Both the position numbers and the translations under genes were made by a program. Below are positions 6,531-15,869 of a DNA stretch of 64,000 bases, piece after piece (position 1 is the first letter of the stretch; each line of letters opens with the position of its first letter). Source of the DNA: Polaribacter sp. ALD11 (GTDB lineage: Bacteria; Bacteroidota; Bacteroidia; Flavobacteriales; Flavobacteriaceae); NCBI RefSeq assembly GCF_002831685.1, contig NZ_CP025119.1, positions 159,001 to 223,000 on the forward strand, written 5' to 3'. The notes beneath the pieces were generated by a model that made no database searches, had not been told where the DNA came from, and was given only the letters and a program-made list of their open reading frames with translations.

Positions 6531-9020
6531 TTAATTTTTATCCTTAATTTTAATTTTCACTCCTTCAATATCTTTTAACTGAGTTCTAACTTCTTCCTCT
6601 GAACCTACTAAAGTTTTTTCTGTAATGGTTGTTTTTCCATTTACAGTTTTTCTTATCTCTACATTAGCAGTAACATTTCCATTAGAATCGTTTGACAGCA
6701 TTTCTACAGTGGTTTCTGTTTTGTTATTTAAATTTTCTCCACCTTTTATTCCTTCATAATTATTAATCATTTCAATTTCTACAACGGCTTTCTTATTAAT
6801 TCCGTCAGAATGTCCTCCTAAAATAGGTGCAATTACCAACCCGATTAAACACGTAAGTTTAATTAAAATATTCATAGATGGCCCAGAAGTGTCTTTAAAA
6901 GGGTCTCCAACAGTATCTCCAGTTACAGCAGCTTTGTGTGCTTCCGAACCTTTATACGTCATCACTCCGTTAATTTCTACACCTGCTTCAAAAGATTTTT
7001 TAGCATTATCCCATGCACCACCAGCATTATTCTGAAAAATAGCCCAAAGCACACCAGAAACAGTAACACCAGCCATATAACCACCTAGCATTTCTGCAAC
7101 CAACATATTATTCTCTTGATAGACTAGTTTACCGACTAATACAACAAGTATTGGAAAGCCTATAGTTAAGATACCTGGTAACATCATTTCTTTTAAAGAT
7201 GCTTTTGTAGAAATAGCGACACATTTATCATATTCTGGTTTCCCAGTTCCTTCCATAATTCCAGGAATTTCTTTAAACTGTCTTACTACTTCGTTTACCA
7301 TTTCCATGGCAGCTTTACCAACAGCATTCATTGCTAATGCAGAAAACACAACAGGAACCATACCACCAACAAACAACATGGCTAGTACTGGGGCTTTAAA
7401 AATATTAATTCCATCAATACCAGTAAAAGTTACGTAGGCAGCAAATAAAGCTAACGATGTTAATGCAGCAGAAGCAATGGCAAAACCTTTACCTGTTGCA
7501 GCAGTTGTATTACCAACAGCATCTAAAATATCTGTTCTTTCTCTAACAATAGGATCTTGTTCACTCATTTCTGCAATACCACCAGCATTATCTGCAATTG
7601 GCCCGAAAGCATCGATAGCTAATTGCATTGCTGTTGTTGCCATCATAGCAGAAGCAGCCAAAGCAACTCCATAAAATCCAGCTAAAGCATAAGAAGCCCA
7701 TATTGCTGCAGCAAATAATAAAACAGAAGAGAACGTAGAAATCATACCCGTAGCTAAACCTGCAATAATATTTGTTCCTGCTCCTGTACTAGATTGTTGT
7801 ACGATTTTTAAAATTGGTTTTGATCCTAAGCCAGTATAGTATTCAGTAAACGCAGAGATTCCGGCACCAACCACTAAACCAACTAAACAAGCATAAAACA
7901 CTCTCATAGAAGAAATGTCTTGAAGCCCCTCACCAAAGAAATCCATTTGCATTGTTTCTGGTAACATCCAAGTTACTAAACCATAACATGCAGCAGCTAC
8001 CATTAAAATTGATGCCCAGTTACCGATGTTTAATGCTTTTTGAACATCAGCTTCTTTTGCGTCATTAGATGAAATTTTTACTAAGAAGGTTCCAATAAGA
8101 GAAATAATAATTCCTACACCAGCAATAGACATTGGTAATAAGATTGGTCCAATTCCGCCAAACGCATCCATTACAAATGTTCCGGCAGTAGTCATATCTT
8201 TAATAACATAATTACCTAGTACCATAGCAGCTAAAACTGTTGCTACATAAGAACCAAATAAATCTGCACCCATACCAGCAACATCACCAACATTATCCCC
8301 AACATTATCTGCAATAGTTGCTGGGTTTCTCGGGTCATCTTCAGGAATATCAGCTTGTACTTTACCTGCTAAATCGGCTCCTACATCAGCAGCTTTTGTG
8401 TAAATACCACCACCAACTCTTGCAAATAAAGCGATAGATTCTGCACCTAAAGAGAAACCAGCTAATGTTTCTAAGACAACAATCATTATGTCTCCTGGTT
8501 CCATCATTTTGCCACCAAATTCAGTAGCCACCCATTCTCCGTTCATAAACAATTGATAGAATACAATAAAGAATGCCGTTAAACCTAGTACCGCTAAACC
8601 AGCAACTCCTAACCCCATAACAGTACCACCGCCAAAAGAAACTTTTAGTGCATTTGGGAGACTCGTTTTTGCCGCTTGTGTAGTTCTAACATTTGTTTTT
8701 GTTGCAATTTTCATTCCCATGTTTCCTGCAAAAGCAGAAAAGATAGCTCCTATGATAAAAGCAACTACAATAAGAATGTGAGTTGATTCTACCATAAATG
8801 ATACACCTGCTAAAACAATACTTGCTCCAACTACGAAAATTGCTAGTAATCTATATTCAGCATTTAGAAAAGCCAAAGCTCCTTCATATATGTGGTCAGA
8901 AATTTCTTTCATTTTCCCATCACCTGCATCTTGTTTCATTACCCAAGATTTTTTTACAAGCATATATATCAGCCCTAATAATGCCATTGCAATTGGCATC
9001 CAAATCATCATTGATTCCAT
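6531..9020 (-). CDS. hppA: Membrane-bound ion-pumping pyrophosphatase
   Basis: Couples hydrolysis of pyrophosphate to transport of H+ or Na+ across the inner membrane. About 16 hydrophobic segments are visible. Active-site motifs are present: DVGADLAGK (212-220), DNVGDNVGD (~238-246) and the C-terminal acidic motif [10 protein letters not shown]. In [10 protein letters not shown] (503-512) the position that is Lys in K+-independent enzymes is Ala, so a K+-stimulated, probably Na+-transporting type is expected. At 829 residues it is longer than the usual ~700: residues ~738-829 form a charged, non-membrane tail not needed for the family fold, of a kind I believe occurs in Bacteroidota. The soluble pyrophosphatase gene lies just upstream. 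Confidence 0.96.
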   Translation of the reverse strand: MESMMIWMPIAMALLGLIYMLVKKSWVMKQDAGDGKMKEISDHIYEGALAFLNAEYRLLAIFVVGASIVLAGVSFMVESTHILIVVAFIIGAIFSAFAGNMGMKIATKTNVRTTQAAKTSLPNALKVSFGGGTVMGLGVAGLAVLGLTAFFIVFYQLFMNGEWVATEFGGKMMEPGDIMIVVLETLAGFSLGAESIALFARVGGGIYTKAADVGADLAGKVQADIPEDDPRNPATIADNVGDNVGDVAGMGADLFGSYVATVLAAMVLGNYVIKDMTTAGTFVMDAFGGIGPILLPMSIAGVGIIISLIGTFLVKISSNDAKEADVQKALNIGNWASILMVAAACYGLVTWMLPETMQMDFFGEGLQDISSMRVFYACLVGLVVGAGISAFTEYYTGLGSKPILKIVQQSSTGAGTNIIAGLATGMISTFSSVLLFAAAIWASYALAGFYGVALAASAMMATTAMQLAIDAFGPIADNAGGIAEMSEQDPIVRERTDILDAVGNTTAATGKGFAIASAALTSLALFAAYVTFTGIDGINIFKAPVLAMLFVGGMVPVVFSALAMNAVGKAAMEMVNEVVRQFKEIPGIMEGTGKPEYDKCVAISTKASLKEMMLPGILTIGFPILVVLVGKLVYQENNMLVAEMLGGYMAGVTVSGVLWAIFQNNAGGAWDNAKKSFEAGVEINGVMTYKGSEAHKAAVTGDTVGDPFKDTSGPSMNILIKLTCLIGLVIAPILGGHSDGINKKAVVEIEMINNYEGIKGGENLNNKTETTVEMLSNDSNGNVTANVEIRKTVNGKTTITEKTLVGSEEEVRTQLKDIEGVKIKIKDKN

Positions 9021-9080
9021 ATATTATTTATTTTTGATTGGTTAGTAATAGTCGTAAATGTAAGGAAATCAATGAGAAAT

Positions 9081-9116
9081 AAAAAACCTCTTAAAATTTT
9101 TAGTTTTAAGAGGTTT
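9081..9116 (-). terminator. Terminator of ppa
   Basis: A 12-bp stem (AACCTCTTAAAA / TTTTAAGAGGTT) is followed on the minus strand by a T run, separating ppa from hppA. Confidence 0.85.
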
Positions 9117-9139
9117 GTAATTTAATGGTGTTTTAATTT

Positions 9140-9667
9140 CTATATCTTGAAATTATTAGTCTTTTTGTAGTCACTTTTTTCGTATCTCTCAACACAATCT
9201 TTAAAAATTTGGATTGCTTCGTTAGCATCTCCCCAACCACCTACATCTACCTTTTTCTTCTCTAAATCTTTGTATACTTTAAAGAAGTGTTCTATTTCTT
9301 TAAGTCTATGAGGGTTCAAATCAGAAATATCCTCTTTATCATTCCAAATAGGATCTGAAATTGGTACACAAATAATTTTTTCATCCGGTCCTTTTTCGTC
9401 TGTCATGTGAAAAACTCCAATAGGTTTTACTTCAATAACACACATAGGAAAAGTTGGTTCATGTCCTAAAACTAAAACGTCTAAAGGATCATCATCTAAA
9501 GCTAATGTTTCTGGCACAAAACCATAATCTGCAGGATACATCATAGAAGAGAACAACATTCTGTCGAAACGGATTTTTTTCAAATCAAAATCATACTCGT
9601 ATTTATTTCTACTTCCTTTAGGTATTTCAATTAAAACATCGAAAGTTATCTTTTCTTTTGGACTCAT
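9140..9667 (-). CDS. ppa: Inorganic pyrophosphatase, soluble family I
   Basis: Hydrolyses cytoplasmic pyrophosphate to phosphate and so drives biosynthetic reactions. The metal-binding signature DDDPLDVLVL lies at residues 58-67, and IEIPKGSRNKYEYD, YPADYGFVPET and KKKVDVGGWGDANEA fit the family. Length (175 residues) is normal for bacterial hexameric enzymes. It has its own promoter and terminator although hppA follows on the same strand, so the soluble and the membrane enzyme can be set independently. Confidence 0.96.
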   Translation of the reverse strand: MSPKEKITFDVLIEIPKGSRNKYEYDFDLKKIRFDRMLFSSMMYPADYGFVPETLALDDDPLDVLVLGHEPTFPMCVIEVKPIGVFHMTDEKGPDEKIICVPISDPIWNDKEDISDLNPHRLKEIEHFFKVYKDLEKKKVDVGGWGDANEAIQIFKDCVERYEKSDYKKTNNFKI

Positions 9668-9699
9668 GAATTTCTTATTTATCTATTTTAAATTTAATG

Positions 9700-9729
9700 C
9701 AAAAGTAATAAATCTATTAAGTTTTTCAA
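9700..9729 (-). promoter_or_regulatory. Promoter of ppa
   Basis: On the minus strand TTG (9729-9727) is followed after 19 bases by TACTTTTG (9707-9700), a textbook Bacteroidota promoter. The predicted start gives a leader of about 30 bases. Confidence 0.75.
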
Positions 9730-9786
9730 TATAATTTATTATGAATTTGCGCAATGCTTTTCGAGTAAGTTGTTTCTTTTAAGTAA

Positions 9787-9827
9787 AGAAAAATCCTTTT
9801 TTCATCAATTGAAAAAAGGATTTTTTA
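9787..9827 (-). terminator. Terminator of pdhB
   Basis: AATCCTTTTTTCA and TTGAAAAAAGGATT form a long stem around a short loop; T runs flank both sides, so it can act in both directions. Confidence 0.85.
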
Positions 9828-9846
9828 AAATCTCTAGAAGAATGTT

Positions 9847-10824
9847 TTATACATATAGTACTTCTTTTACGGCTTTTATAACATCATTAGAATTAGGAAT
9901 CCATTTCTCAAATAATACAGGAGAATAGGGTGCAGGTGTATCTGCTGTTGTAATTCTTTTAATTGGCGCATCTAAATAATCAAATGCTTCTTCTTGTATC
10001 CTATAAGTAATTTCAGATGCAACACTGGCAAATGGCCACGCTTCTTCTAAAATTACCAATCTATTTGTTTTCTTTACAGAAGTTAAAATAGCAGCATGAT
10101 CCATAGGACGTACTGTTCTTAAATCGATAATTTCAACAGAAATATTTTCTTTTGCTAATTCGTCTGCTGCTTTATATGCTTCTTTAATAATTTTTCCAAA
10201 AGAAACAATAGTTACATCAGTACCTTCTCTTTTAATATCTGCAACTCCAATAGGAATGATGTATTCTCCTTCCGGAATCTCCATCTTATCACCATACATT
10301 TGTTCAGATTCCATAAAAATAACCGGATCATCATCTCTAATAGCTGCTTTTAATAAGCCTTTAGCATCGTATGGGTTTGATGGTACAATAACTTTTAAAC
10401 CTGGTGTATTTGCAAACCAATTTTCAAATGCTTGCGAGTGTGTTGCTCCTAATTGACCTGCAGAAGCAGTTGGTCCTCTAAAAACAATCGGACAATTAAA
10501 CTGCCCACCAGACATTTGTCTAATTTTTGCTGCATTGTTTATAATTTGATCAATTCCAACTAAAGAGAAATTAAATGTCATATACTCTACAATAGGTCTG
10601 TTGCCATTCATAGCAGAACCAATTGCAATCCCTGCAAAACCAAGTTCAGCAATAGGAGTATCAATAACTCTTTTTGCGCCAAACTCATCTAACATTCCTT
10701 TACTAGCTTTATAAGCTCCATTATATTCTGCAACCTCTTCTCCCATTAAATAAATGCTTTCATCTCTGCGCATTTCTTCACTCATGGCTTCACAAATTGC
10801 CTGTCTAAATTGAACTGTTCTCAT
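9847..10824 (-). CDS. pdhB: Pyruvate dehydrogenase E1 component, beta subunit
   Basis: Beta subunit of the thiamine-diphosphate-dependent E1 heterotetramer that decarboxylates pyruvate and reductively acetylates the lipoyl groups of E2. It starts MRTVQFRQAICEAMSEEM; MGEEVAEYNGAYKASKG, DTPIAELGFAGIAIG, YMTFNFSLVGIDQIINNAAK and the C-terminal DTPAPYSPVLFEKWIPN are hallmark segments of the pyruvate-type E1 beta. Length (325) is normal. The alpha and E2 genes are not next to it, so the complex is encoded at dispersed loci; LpdA (E3, 47341-48729) and lipoyl synthase LipA are also in this window. A minus-strand TACTTTTG box (10856-10863) lies upstream. Confidence 0.95.
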   Translation of the reverse strand: MRTVQFRQAICEAMSEEMRRDESIYLMGEEVAEYNGAYKASKGMLDEFGAKRVIDTPIAELGFAGIAIGSAMNGNRPIVEYMTFNFSLVGIDQIINNAAKIRQMSGGQFNCPIVFRGPTASAGQLGATHSQAFENWFANTPGLKVIVPSNPYDAKGLLKAAIRDDDPVIFMESEQMYGDKMEIPEGEYIIPIGVADIKREGTDVTIVSFGKIIKEAYKAADELAKENISVEIIDLRTVRPMDHAAILTSVKKTNRLVILEEAWPFASVASEITYRIQEEAFDYLDAPIKRITTADTPAPYSPVLFEKWIPNSNDVIKAVKEVLYV

Positions 10825-10962
10825 TGAATCTAAATTATTGTTTATTTTTGATACGCAAAAGTAAGGAAATTAATGTCAATTTTTTTGATAGAAATTTAGA
10901 AACTAAACAAATTTTAATCATTATTTAACTTAATCGTTTTCGTTATCTGTTAAATAATTAAA

Positions 10963-10990
10963 AAATTTACTATGCATGCATAGTAAATTT
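10963..10990. promoter_or_regulatory. Perfect 28-bp palindrome upstream of etfB, probable operator
   Basis: The half-site AAATTTACTATGCA is followed directly by its exact reverse complement, with no mismatch and no spacer. It ends 51 bases before etfB and about 14 bases before a possible -7 box TAATTTCG (11004-11011), so it overlaps the -33 region, the position of a repressor operator. There is no T run, so it is not a terminator. The bound protein (TetR or MarR type would fit) is not encoded nearby. Confidence 0.65.
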
Positions 10991-11041
10991 AAAAAAAAAG
11001 ACGTAATTTCGTCAATAAGAAAGAATATAAAATTATAATTT

Positions 11042-11788
11042 ATGAAAATATTAGTTTGTATTAGTCATGTACCTGATACCACTTCAAAAATTAATTTTAC
11101 AAATAATGATGCTGAGTTTGATAAAAACGGAGTACAGTTTGTAATTAATCCTTATGACGAGTTTTGTTTAACAAGAGCAATGTGGTTTAAAGAAAAACAA
11201 GGTGCTTCTGTAACCGTTGTAAATGTAGGTGGGGCAGAAACAGAACCAACTCTTAGAAAAGCATTGGCAATTGGCGCAGATGATGCGATTAGAATAAATA
11301 TCGATCCTACAGATGGTTTTTTAGTTGCAAAAGAATTAGCAGCAGTGGTAAAAAACGGAAGCTATGATTTAGTGTTAGCAGGTAAAGAGTCTGCAGATTA
11401 TAACGGACAAATGGTTCCTGGAATGTTAGCTTCTTTAGTAGATTTTAACTTTGTAAATGGTTGTGTAGGGCTAGAAGTTGAAGGTACAAATGCAACTGCA
11501 AAAAGAGAAATAGATGGTGGTACAGAAACTTTAGCAACAGCTTTACCTTTAGTTATTGGAGGACAAAAAGGAATTGTAGAAGAAAAAGATTTACGTATTC
11601 CTAATATGAGAGGAATTATGATGGCGCGTAAAAAACCTTTGCAAGTAGTAGAAGCAATAGGAGCAAGTGCAGCAACAAATAATCAATCTTTTGAAAAACC
11701 AGCACCAAAAGGAGCTGTTAAATTAGTCGCTGCAGATAACTTAGATGAGTTAATCAACTTATTGCACAATGAAGCAAAAGTGATTTAA
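11042..11788 (+). CDS. etfB: Electron transfer flavoprotein, beta subunit
   Basis: With EtfA it forms a soluble FAD/AMP heterodimer that passes electrons from acyl-CoA and other dehydrogenases to the quinone pool. It starts MKILVCISHVPDTTSKI and carries the ETF-beta features NPYDEFCLTRA, the AMP-binding GKESADYNGQMVPGMLA and the C-terminal family signature KGIVEEKDLRIPNMRGIMMARKK-like region. Length 248 is normal. It is the first gene of an etfBA operon, 105 bases before etfA, behind the palindromic operator at 10963-10990. Confidence 0.95.
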   Translation: MKILVCISHVPDTTSKINFTNNDAEFDKNGVQFVINPYDEFCLTRAMWFKEKQGASVTVVNVGGAETEPTLRKALAIGADDAIRINIDPTDGFLVAKELAAVVKNGSYDLVLAGKESADYNGQMVPGMLASLVDFNFVNGCVGLEVEGTNATAKREIDGGTETLATALPLVIGGQKGIVEEKDLRIPNMRGIMMARKKPLQVVEAIGASAATNNQSFEKPAPKGAVKLVAADNLDELINLLHNEAKVI

Positions 11789-11893
11789 ATTTCTTTGGAA
11801 GTTTAAAATAATGCTGAATTTCATCAATAAAAATAATTAAAAATCCATTTTTTGTCTACTTATAGTTTGTCAAAAAATAAAAAAATAAAATAT

Positions 11894-12850
11894 ATGTCAG
11901 TTTTAGTTTTTGCCGATTCAACGGAAGGAAAATTTAAGAAAACTGCTTTTGAAGTAGTTTCTTACGGAAAAAAAGTTGCAGAACAACTAGGAGATCATTT
12001 AGTTGTTTTAACAATAAATGCGACAGATGCATCTGAATTATACACGTATGGTGCAGAAAAAGTATTAACAGTTTCAAATGAAAGTTTGTCTACTTTTAAT
12101 GCAAAAGAATATGCAGCTGTAATAACGCAAGCAGCAAATAAAGAAAATGCAACAGTAGTTGTAGTAGATTCTAGTATAAATGGGTTGTATTTGTCTCCAT
12201 TAGTAGCGGTTAGTTTAGAAGCAGGTTATGCTTCAAATACAGTTGCGGCACCTTCAAGTACAAGTCCTTTTACAGTAAAAAGAAAGGCATTTTCAAACAA
12301 AGCATTTTCAAATACTGTAATTTCTACAGATAAAAAGGTAATAGGAGTTGCTAAAAACTCATACGGAATTCACGAAAACCCTGTTACTGGAACAACAGAA
12401 AGCTTCGAAGCAGAAATTATAGCATCTGGTGTAAAATCTGAAAAAATAGAAAGAGTTACTGGTAAAGTAACCATTGCAGATGCAGATACCGTAGTTTCTG
12501 CAGGTAGAGGATTAAAAGGACCGGAAAACTGGGGAATGATAGAAGAATTGGCAGAAGTTTTAGGAGCAGCAACAGCTTGCTCTAAACCTGTTTCAGACTT
12601 AGGTTGGCGTCCTCACGGTGAACATGTTGGGCAAACAGGAAAACCTGTAGCATCTAATCTGTATATCGCAATTGGTATTTCTGGTGCAATTCAGCATTTA
12701 GCAGGTATTAACGCATCTAAAGTAAAAGTAGTTATTAATACAGACCCAGAAGCGCCGTTTTTTAAAGCAGCAGATTATGGCGTTGTAGGAGACGCTTTTG
12801 AGGTAGTTCCTAAATTAATAGAAAAACTAAAAGCATTTAAAGCTGCTTAA
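11894..12850 (+). CDS. etfA: Electron transfer flavoprotein, alpha subunit
   Basis: FAD-binding partner of EtfB. The ATG at 11894 (MSVLVFADSTEG) was chosen because homologues begin with this strand; an in-frame stretch upstream looks like leader. The C-terminal FAD domain is clear: VVSAGRGLKGPENWGMIEELA, ATACSKPVSDLGWRPH, EHVGQTGKPVASNLYIA and GISGAIQHLAGI, ending with INTDPEAPFFKAADYGVVGD. Length 318 is normal. A terminator at 12892-12931 closes the operon. Confidence 0.95.
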   Translation: MSVLVFADSTEGKFKKTAFEVVSYGKKVAEQLGDHLVVLTINATDASELYTYGAEKVLTVSNESLSTFNAKEYAAVITQAANKENATVVVVDSSINGLYLSPLVAVSLEAGYASNTVAAPSSTSPFTVKRKAFSNKAFSNTVISTDKKVIGVAKNSYGIHENPVTGTTESFEAEIIASGVKSEKIERVTGKVTIADADTVVSAGRGLKGPENWGMIEELAEVLGAATACSKPVSDLGWRPHGEHVGQTGKPVASNLYIAIGISGAIQHLAGINASKVKVVINTDPEAPFFKAADYGVVGDAFEVVPKLIEKLKAFKAA

Positions 12851-12854
12851 TATT

Positions 12855-13055
12855 TTTTGGGCGTGCCCAAATTATTTAATATAGAACTTTAAAAAAACCT
12901 ATCTGAATACTAAATTTTGATAGGTTTTTTTAATTAAAACAGATCATTTTAAAGCATAATTTCGTCAGGCTTTCAGCACTCGTTTTTTCTTTGGCAAAAA
13001 AGCCAAAAGAAAAGAACTCAAACAACTGCTTCAATCCTTCACGCGGGCTTTCGTT
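12855..13055 (+). repeat. Intergenic repeat, TTGGGCG/TTCAATCC family, interrupted copy
   Basis: The left end TTTGGGCGTGCCCAAA (12856-12871, a hairpin) and the later stretch GGCTTTCAGCACTCG ... GCTTCAATCCTTCACGCG (12967-13049), with an inner hairpin TTTTCTTTGGC / GCCAAAAGAAAA, match the order of motifs in the copies at 48758 and 54024. The etfA terminator segment lies between the two parts. The copy is decayed and noncoding. Confidence 0.6.
12892..12931 (+). terminator. Terminator of etfBA
   Basis: AAAAACCTATC and GATAGGTTTTT form a stem with a 15-base loop, followed by a T run. Confidence 0.75.
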
Positions 13056-13167
13056 CTTACAAAAAAACAAATTCAGAAAGAATAACCGTTTTCACTATAT
13101 AATTTTTAGTAAATTGTGCCCTTAAAAAAAACATTAAAATAGATCGTTTTGCCATTGTTAGGAATCA

Positions 13168-13197
13168 AGTAATTTTTTATTTAAAAAATTACTTTTG
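13168..13197 (+). promoter_or_regulatory. 12-bp inverted repeat merging into a -7 box, upstream of the BFN gene
   Basis: AAGTAATTTTTT (13168-13179) and AAAAAATTACTT (13184-13195) are perfect complements; the right arm runs into TACTTTTG (13190-13197), a -7 box match. It may be an operator or a weak terminator; the sequence alone does not decide. Confidence 0.4.
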
Positions 13198-13266
13198 CCA
13201 GAGCTTTGGTATTTACAATAGCGATATTCAATTTTAAGTGTTAAGATTTTTTCCGTAGAAAGATAT

Positions 13267-13881
13267 ATGAGTTTAATAAAACTAACAATAAAAGGAATTT
13301 CTTACAGTCAAACACAAACCGGTGCTTATGCATTAGTGTTAAGTGAAATGGAAGGAAACAGAACTTTACCAATTATTATTGGTGCTTTCGAAGCACAATC
13401 TATTGCAATCGCTCTAGAAAAAGAAATTAGACCACCAAGACCTCTAACGCACGATTTGTTTAAAACCTTTGCCAATCGTTTTTCAATAGATATTAAAGAA
13501 GTTATTATACATAAATTAGTAGATGGCGTTTTCTTTTCGAGTTTAGTTTGTGAAAAAGACGGAATAGAAGAGGTAATTGATACAAGAACATCAGATGCAA
13601 TTGCAATTGCTGTTCGTTTTCAAGCGCCAATTTTTACTTATGAAAATATTTTAGATAAAGCAGGTGTTTATCTTAAACTAGAAGAAGAATTAGGTTTAAA
13701 TGATCCTTCAGAAATTCAAGAAATTTCTTTAGATACAGAGAGTTTATTAGGTGTTGATAACGAATCTTCGTATTCAAAATTATCTGTTTCCGAGCTAAAT
13801 GAAGAATTAGACCAAGCAGTTGCCGATGAGAATTATGAATTAGCTGCAAAAATTAGAGATGAAATTAGTCAACGCTCTTAA
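13267..13881 (+). CDS. Bifunctional nuclease family protein (BFN domain plus UVR motif)
   Basis: A 204-residue protein. Residues ~5-135 form the BFN/DUF151 domain (VLSEMEGNRTLPIIIGAFEAQSIA, RPLTHDLFKTFANRF, DTRTSDAIAIAVRFQAPIF); plant and archaeal members have DNase and RNase activity. The C-terminal ~35 residues (LNEELDQAVADENYELAAKIRDEI) are a UvrB/UvrC interaction motif, so it may act with nucleotide-excision repair proteins. It lies 14 bases before the nucleoside transporter gene and is probably co-transcribed with it. The bacterial role is not settled. Confidence 0.88.
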   Translation: MSLIKLTIKGISYSQTQTGAYALVLSEMEGNRTLPIIIGAFEAQSIAIALEKEIRPPRPLTHDLFKTFANRFSIDIKEVIIHKLVDGVFFSSLVCEKDGIEEVIDTRTSDAIAIAVRFQAPIFTYENILDKAGVYLKLEEELGLNDPSEIQEISLDTESLLGVDNESSYSKLSVSELNEELDQAVADENYELAAKIRDEISQRS

Positions 13882-13895
13882 AAACTAACGTATTT

Positions 13896-15707
13896 ATGAA
13901 AAACCTATTTTTAATTGCCTTTTGTTTTATTTCAATAACTTTTTTAGGGCAAGATTTAGAACAAGATTGGGCATTTGATGCCGTTACAAAGTCAGACGGA
14001 TCTTCTGAATTGAAATCAGAAGAAACAAAAGTTTTTTCTTTAGCAAATAGTAAATTTGAGTTTCCTGCTTTTGGTGAAAATGAAAAAGCATCTGGAACCT
14101 ATCTTCGACAAAATAACTTAATCATCTTTAATTTTAAAAAACCAAAAGAGGAGTTAAGATATTTTAATATTGTTTCTTTTGATAATGCTAGTTTAATTTT
14201 ATCTGAAGGAGATGTTACTTATAAGTTTTCATCACAAGAATATGCTAAAATACTTTTGCCAGAGACAGAAGTAAAAGAAGAAGCAAAAGAACTATTACAA
14301 GCAGATACTGTACCAAAAGAGGTTGCAGCTGTAGGCGGAAATGGAGAAATTATTGCTAGTGGAGATTTTACATTTACCAGTTTATGGAGAGGTGTATTGG
14401 GAATGTTTTCTTTAATAGTTATTGCATTTTTGTTTAGTGCTAATAGAAAAGCTATTAGTTGGAAAAGGGTTGCTATTGGTTTATCGCTTCAGCTAGTTAT
14501 TGCGGTAGGAGTTTTAAAAGTTTCGTTTATTCAAAAAGCATTTGAATTGGTAGGGAAACTTTTCATAGAAATTTTAGGATATACCAAAGCAGGGAGTCAA
14601 TTTTTGTTTGCAGGTTTAATCTCAGATATGGATTCTTTTGGATATATCTTTGCTTTTCAAGTATTACCAACAATCATTTTCTTTTCAGCATTAACATCAT
14701 TATTATTTTATTTAGGTATTATTCAATGGGTTGTTAAAATGTTAGCTATCGGCTTGTCTAAGTTTTTAGGTATTTCTGGTATGGAAAGTTTGTCTGTTGC
14801 TGGAAACATTTTTTTAGGCCAAACAGAAGCACCTTTATTAATAAAAGCATATTTAGAAAAGATGAATAAATCTGAAATGCTTTTAGTAATGATTGGAGGA
14901 ATGGCAACTGTTGCAGGTGCCGTTTTAGCAGCTTATATAGGGTTTTTAGGTGGTGGAGATAAAGAGTTAGAATTGGTTTTTGCAAAACATTTATTAGCAG
15001 CTTCTGTTATGGCAGCCCCAGGTGCAATTGTAATTTCTAAAATTCTATATCCACAAACAGAGGAAGTTAATACAGATGTTACCGTTTCTCAAGAGAAAAT
15101 AGGTTCTAATATTCTAGATGCAATTGCAAACGGAACCACAGAAGGCTTACGTTTAGCAGTAAATGTTGGCGCTATGTTGTTGGTCTTTGTAGCTGTTATT
15201 GCTATGTTAAATGGTGTTTTAGGAGTTGTTGCATCTTTTGATGGATTTACAATTGATTATTTAAATTTAGATTGGCATTTTACTTCTTTAAACGAACTTA
15301 TTGCAAATAATACTCTATATGACGGTCTTTCTTTAGAATTTATTTTAGGGTATGCTTTTGCTCCTTTAATGTGGTTAATTGGTGTGCCAACAGTAGATAT
15401 GACGTTAATGGGGCAGCTGTTAGGTATAAAATTAGCAGCAAGTGAATTTGTAGGATATATACAACTTGCAGAATTAAAAAATGTAGCAAATGCAACGCAT
15501 TTAACCTATAATAAATCTATTATTATGGCCACTTATATGCTGTGTGGTTTTGCTAATTTTGCTTCCATAGGTATTCAAATTGGTGGTATTGGTTCCTTGG
15601 CTCCAGGGCAGCGTAAAACATTATCAGAATTCGGAATGAAAGCATTAATTGGTGGTACAATTGCTTCTTTAATGTCTGCTACAATTGCAGGAATGATTAT
15701 TGGATAG
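13896..15707 (+). CDS. NupC/CNT family nucleoside:cation symporter with N-terminal extra domain
   Basis: A concentrative nucleoside transporter of the inner membrane, taking up nucleosides with Na+ or H+. Residues 1-18 look like a signal peptide (MKNLFLIAFCFISITFLG); residues ~20-130 are a small beta-rich exported domain not found in E. coli NupC; the CNT core starts near residue 165. Core motifs include FLGQTEAPLLIKAYL, the Na+-site helix region and the C-terminal ANFASIGIQIGGIGSLAPGQR. Length 603 against ~400 for plain CNT proteins is explained by the front domain, an arrangement I believe is common in flavobacteria. Followed by thyA, which fits a pyrimidine theme. Confidence 0.93.
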   Translation: MKNLFLIAFCFISITFLGQDLEQDWAFDAVTKSDGSSELKSEETKVFSLANSKFEFPAFGENEKASGTYLRQNNLIIFNFKKPKEELRYFNIVSFDNASLILSEGDVTYKFSSQEYAKILLPETEVKEEAKELLQADTVPKEVAAVGGNGEIIASGDFTFTSLWRGVLGMFSLIVIAFLFSANRKAISWKRVAIGLSLQLVIAVGVLKVSFIQKAFELVGKLFIEILGYTKAGSQFLFAGLISDMDSFGYIFAFQVLPTIIFFSALTSLLFYLGIIQWVVKMLAIGLSKFLGISGMESLSVAGNIFLGQTEAPLLIKAYLEKMNKSEMLLVMIGGMATVAGAVLAAYIGFLGGGDKELELVFAKHLLAASVMAAPGAIVISKILYPQTEEVNTDVTVSQEKIGSNILDAIANGTTEGLRLAVNVGAMLLVFVAVIAMLNGVLGVVASFDGFTIDYLNLDWHFTSLNELIANNTLYDGLSLEFILGYAFAPLMWLIGVPTVDMTLMGQLLGIKLAASEFVGYIQLAELKNVANATHLTYNKSIIMATYMLCGFANFASIGIQIGGIGSLAPGQRKTLSEFGMKALIGGTIASLMSATIAGMIIG

Positions 15708-15777
15708 TACCTAGTTATCCTTCTAAAAAATAAAAAAATGTTATCTCGAAAAAGTAGGTAACTTTATTATATTATTT

Positions 15778-15813
15778 AAAAAGCTTCATTTTGAAATTAT
15801 GAAGCTTTTTTTT
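15778..15813 (+). terminator. Terminator of the transporter gene
   Basis: AAAAAGCTTCAT and ATGAAGCTTTTT form a 12-bp stem with a 9-base loop and a long T run. Confidence 0.85.
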
Positions 15814-15869
15814 ATTTTTACATTAGTTTACCTGTAAAGATTTTAACGAATAAACGAATCAACACTCGA

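Noticed and set aside
9140..9667. Joint operon of ppa and hppA
   Set aside because: A clear terminator lies between them.
11852..11893. Extension of EtfA by 14 residues
   Set aside because: No ATG at the longer start and the added residues are Lys/Asn-rich leader-like; the family start is at 11894.
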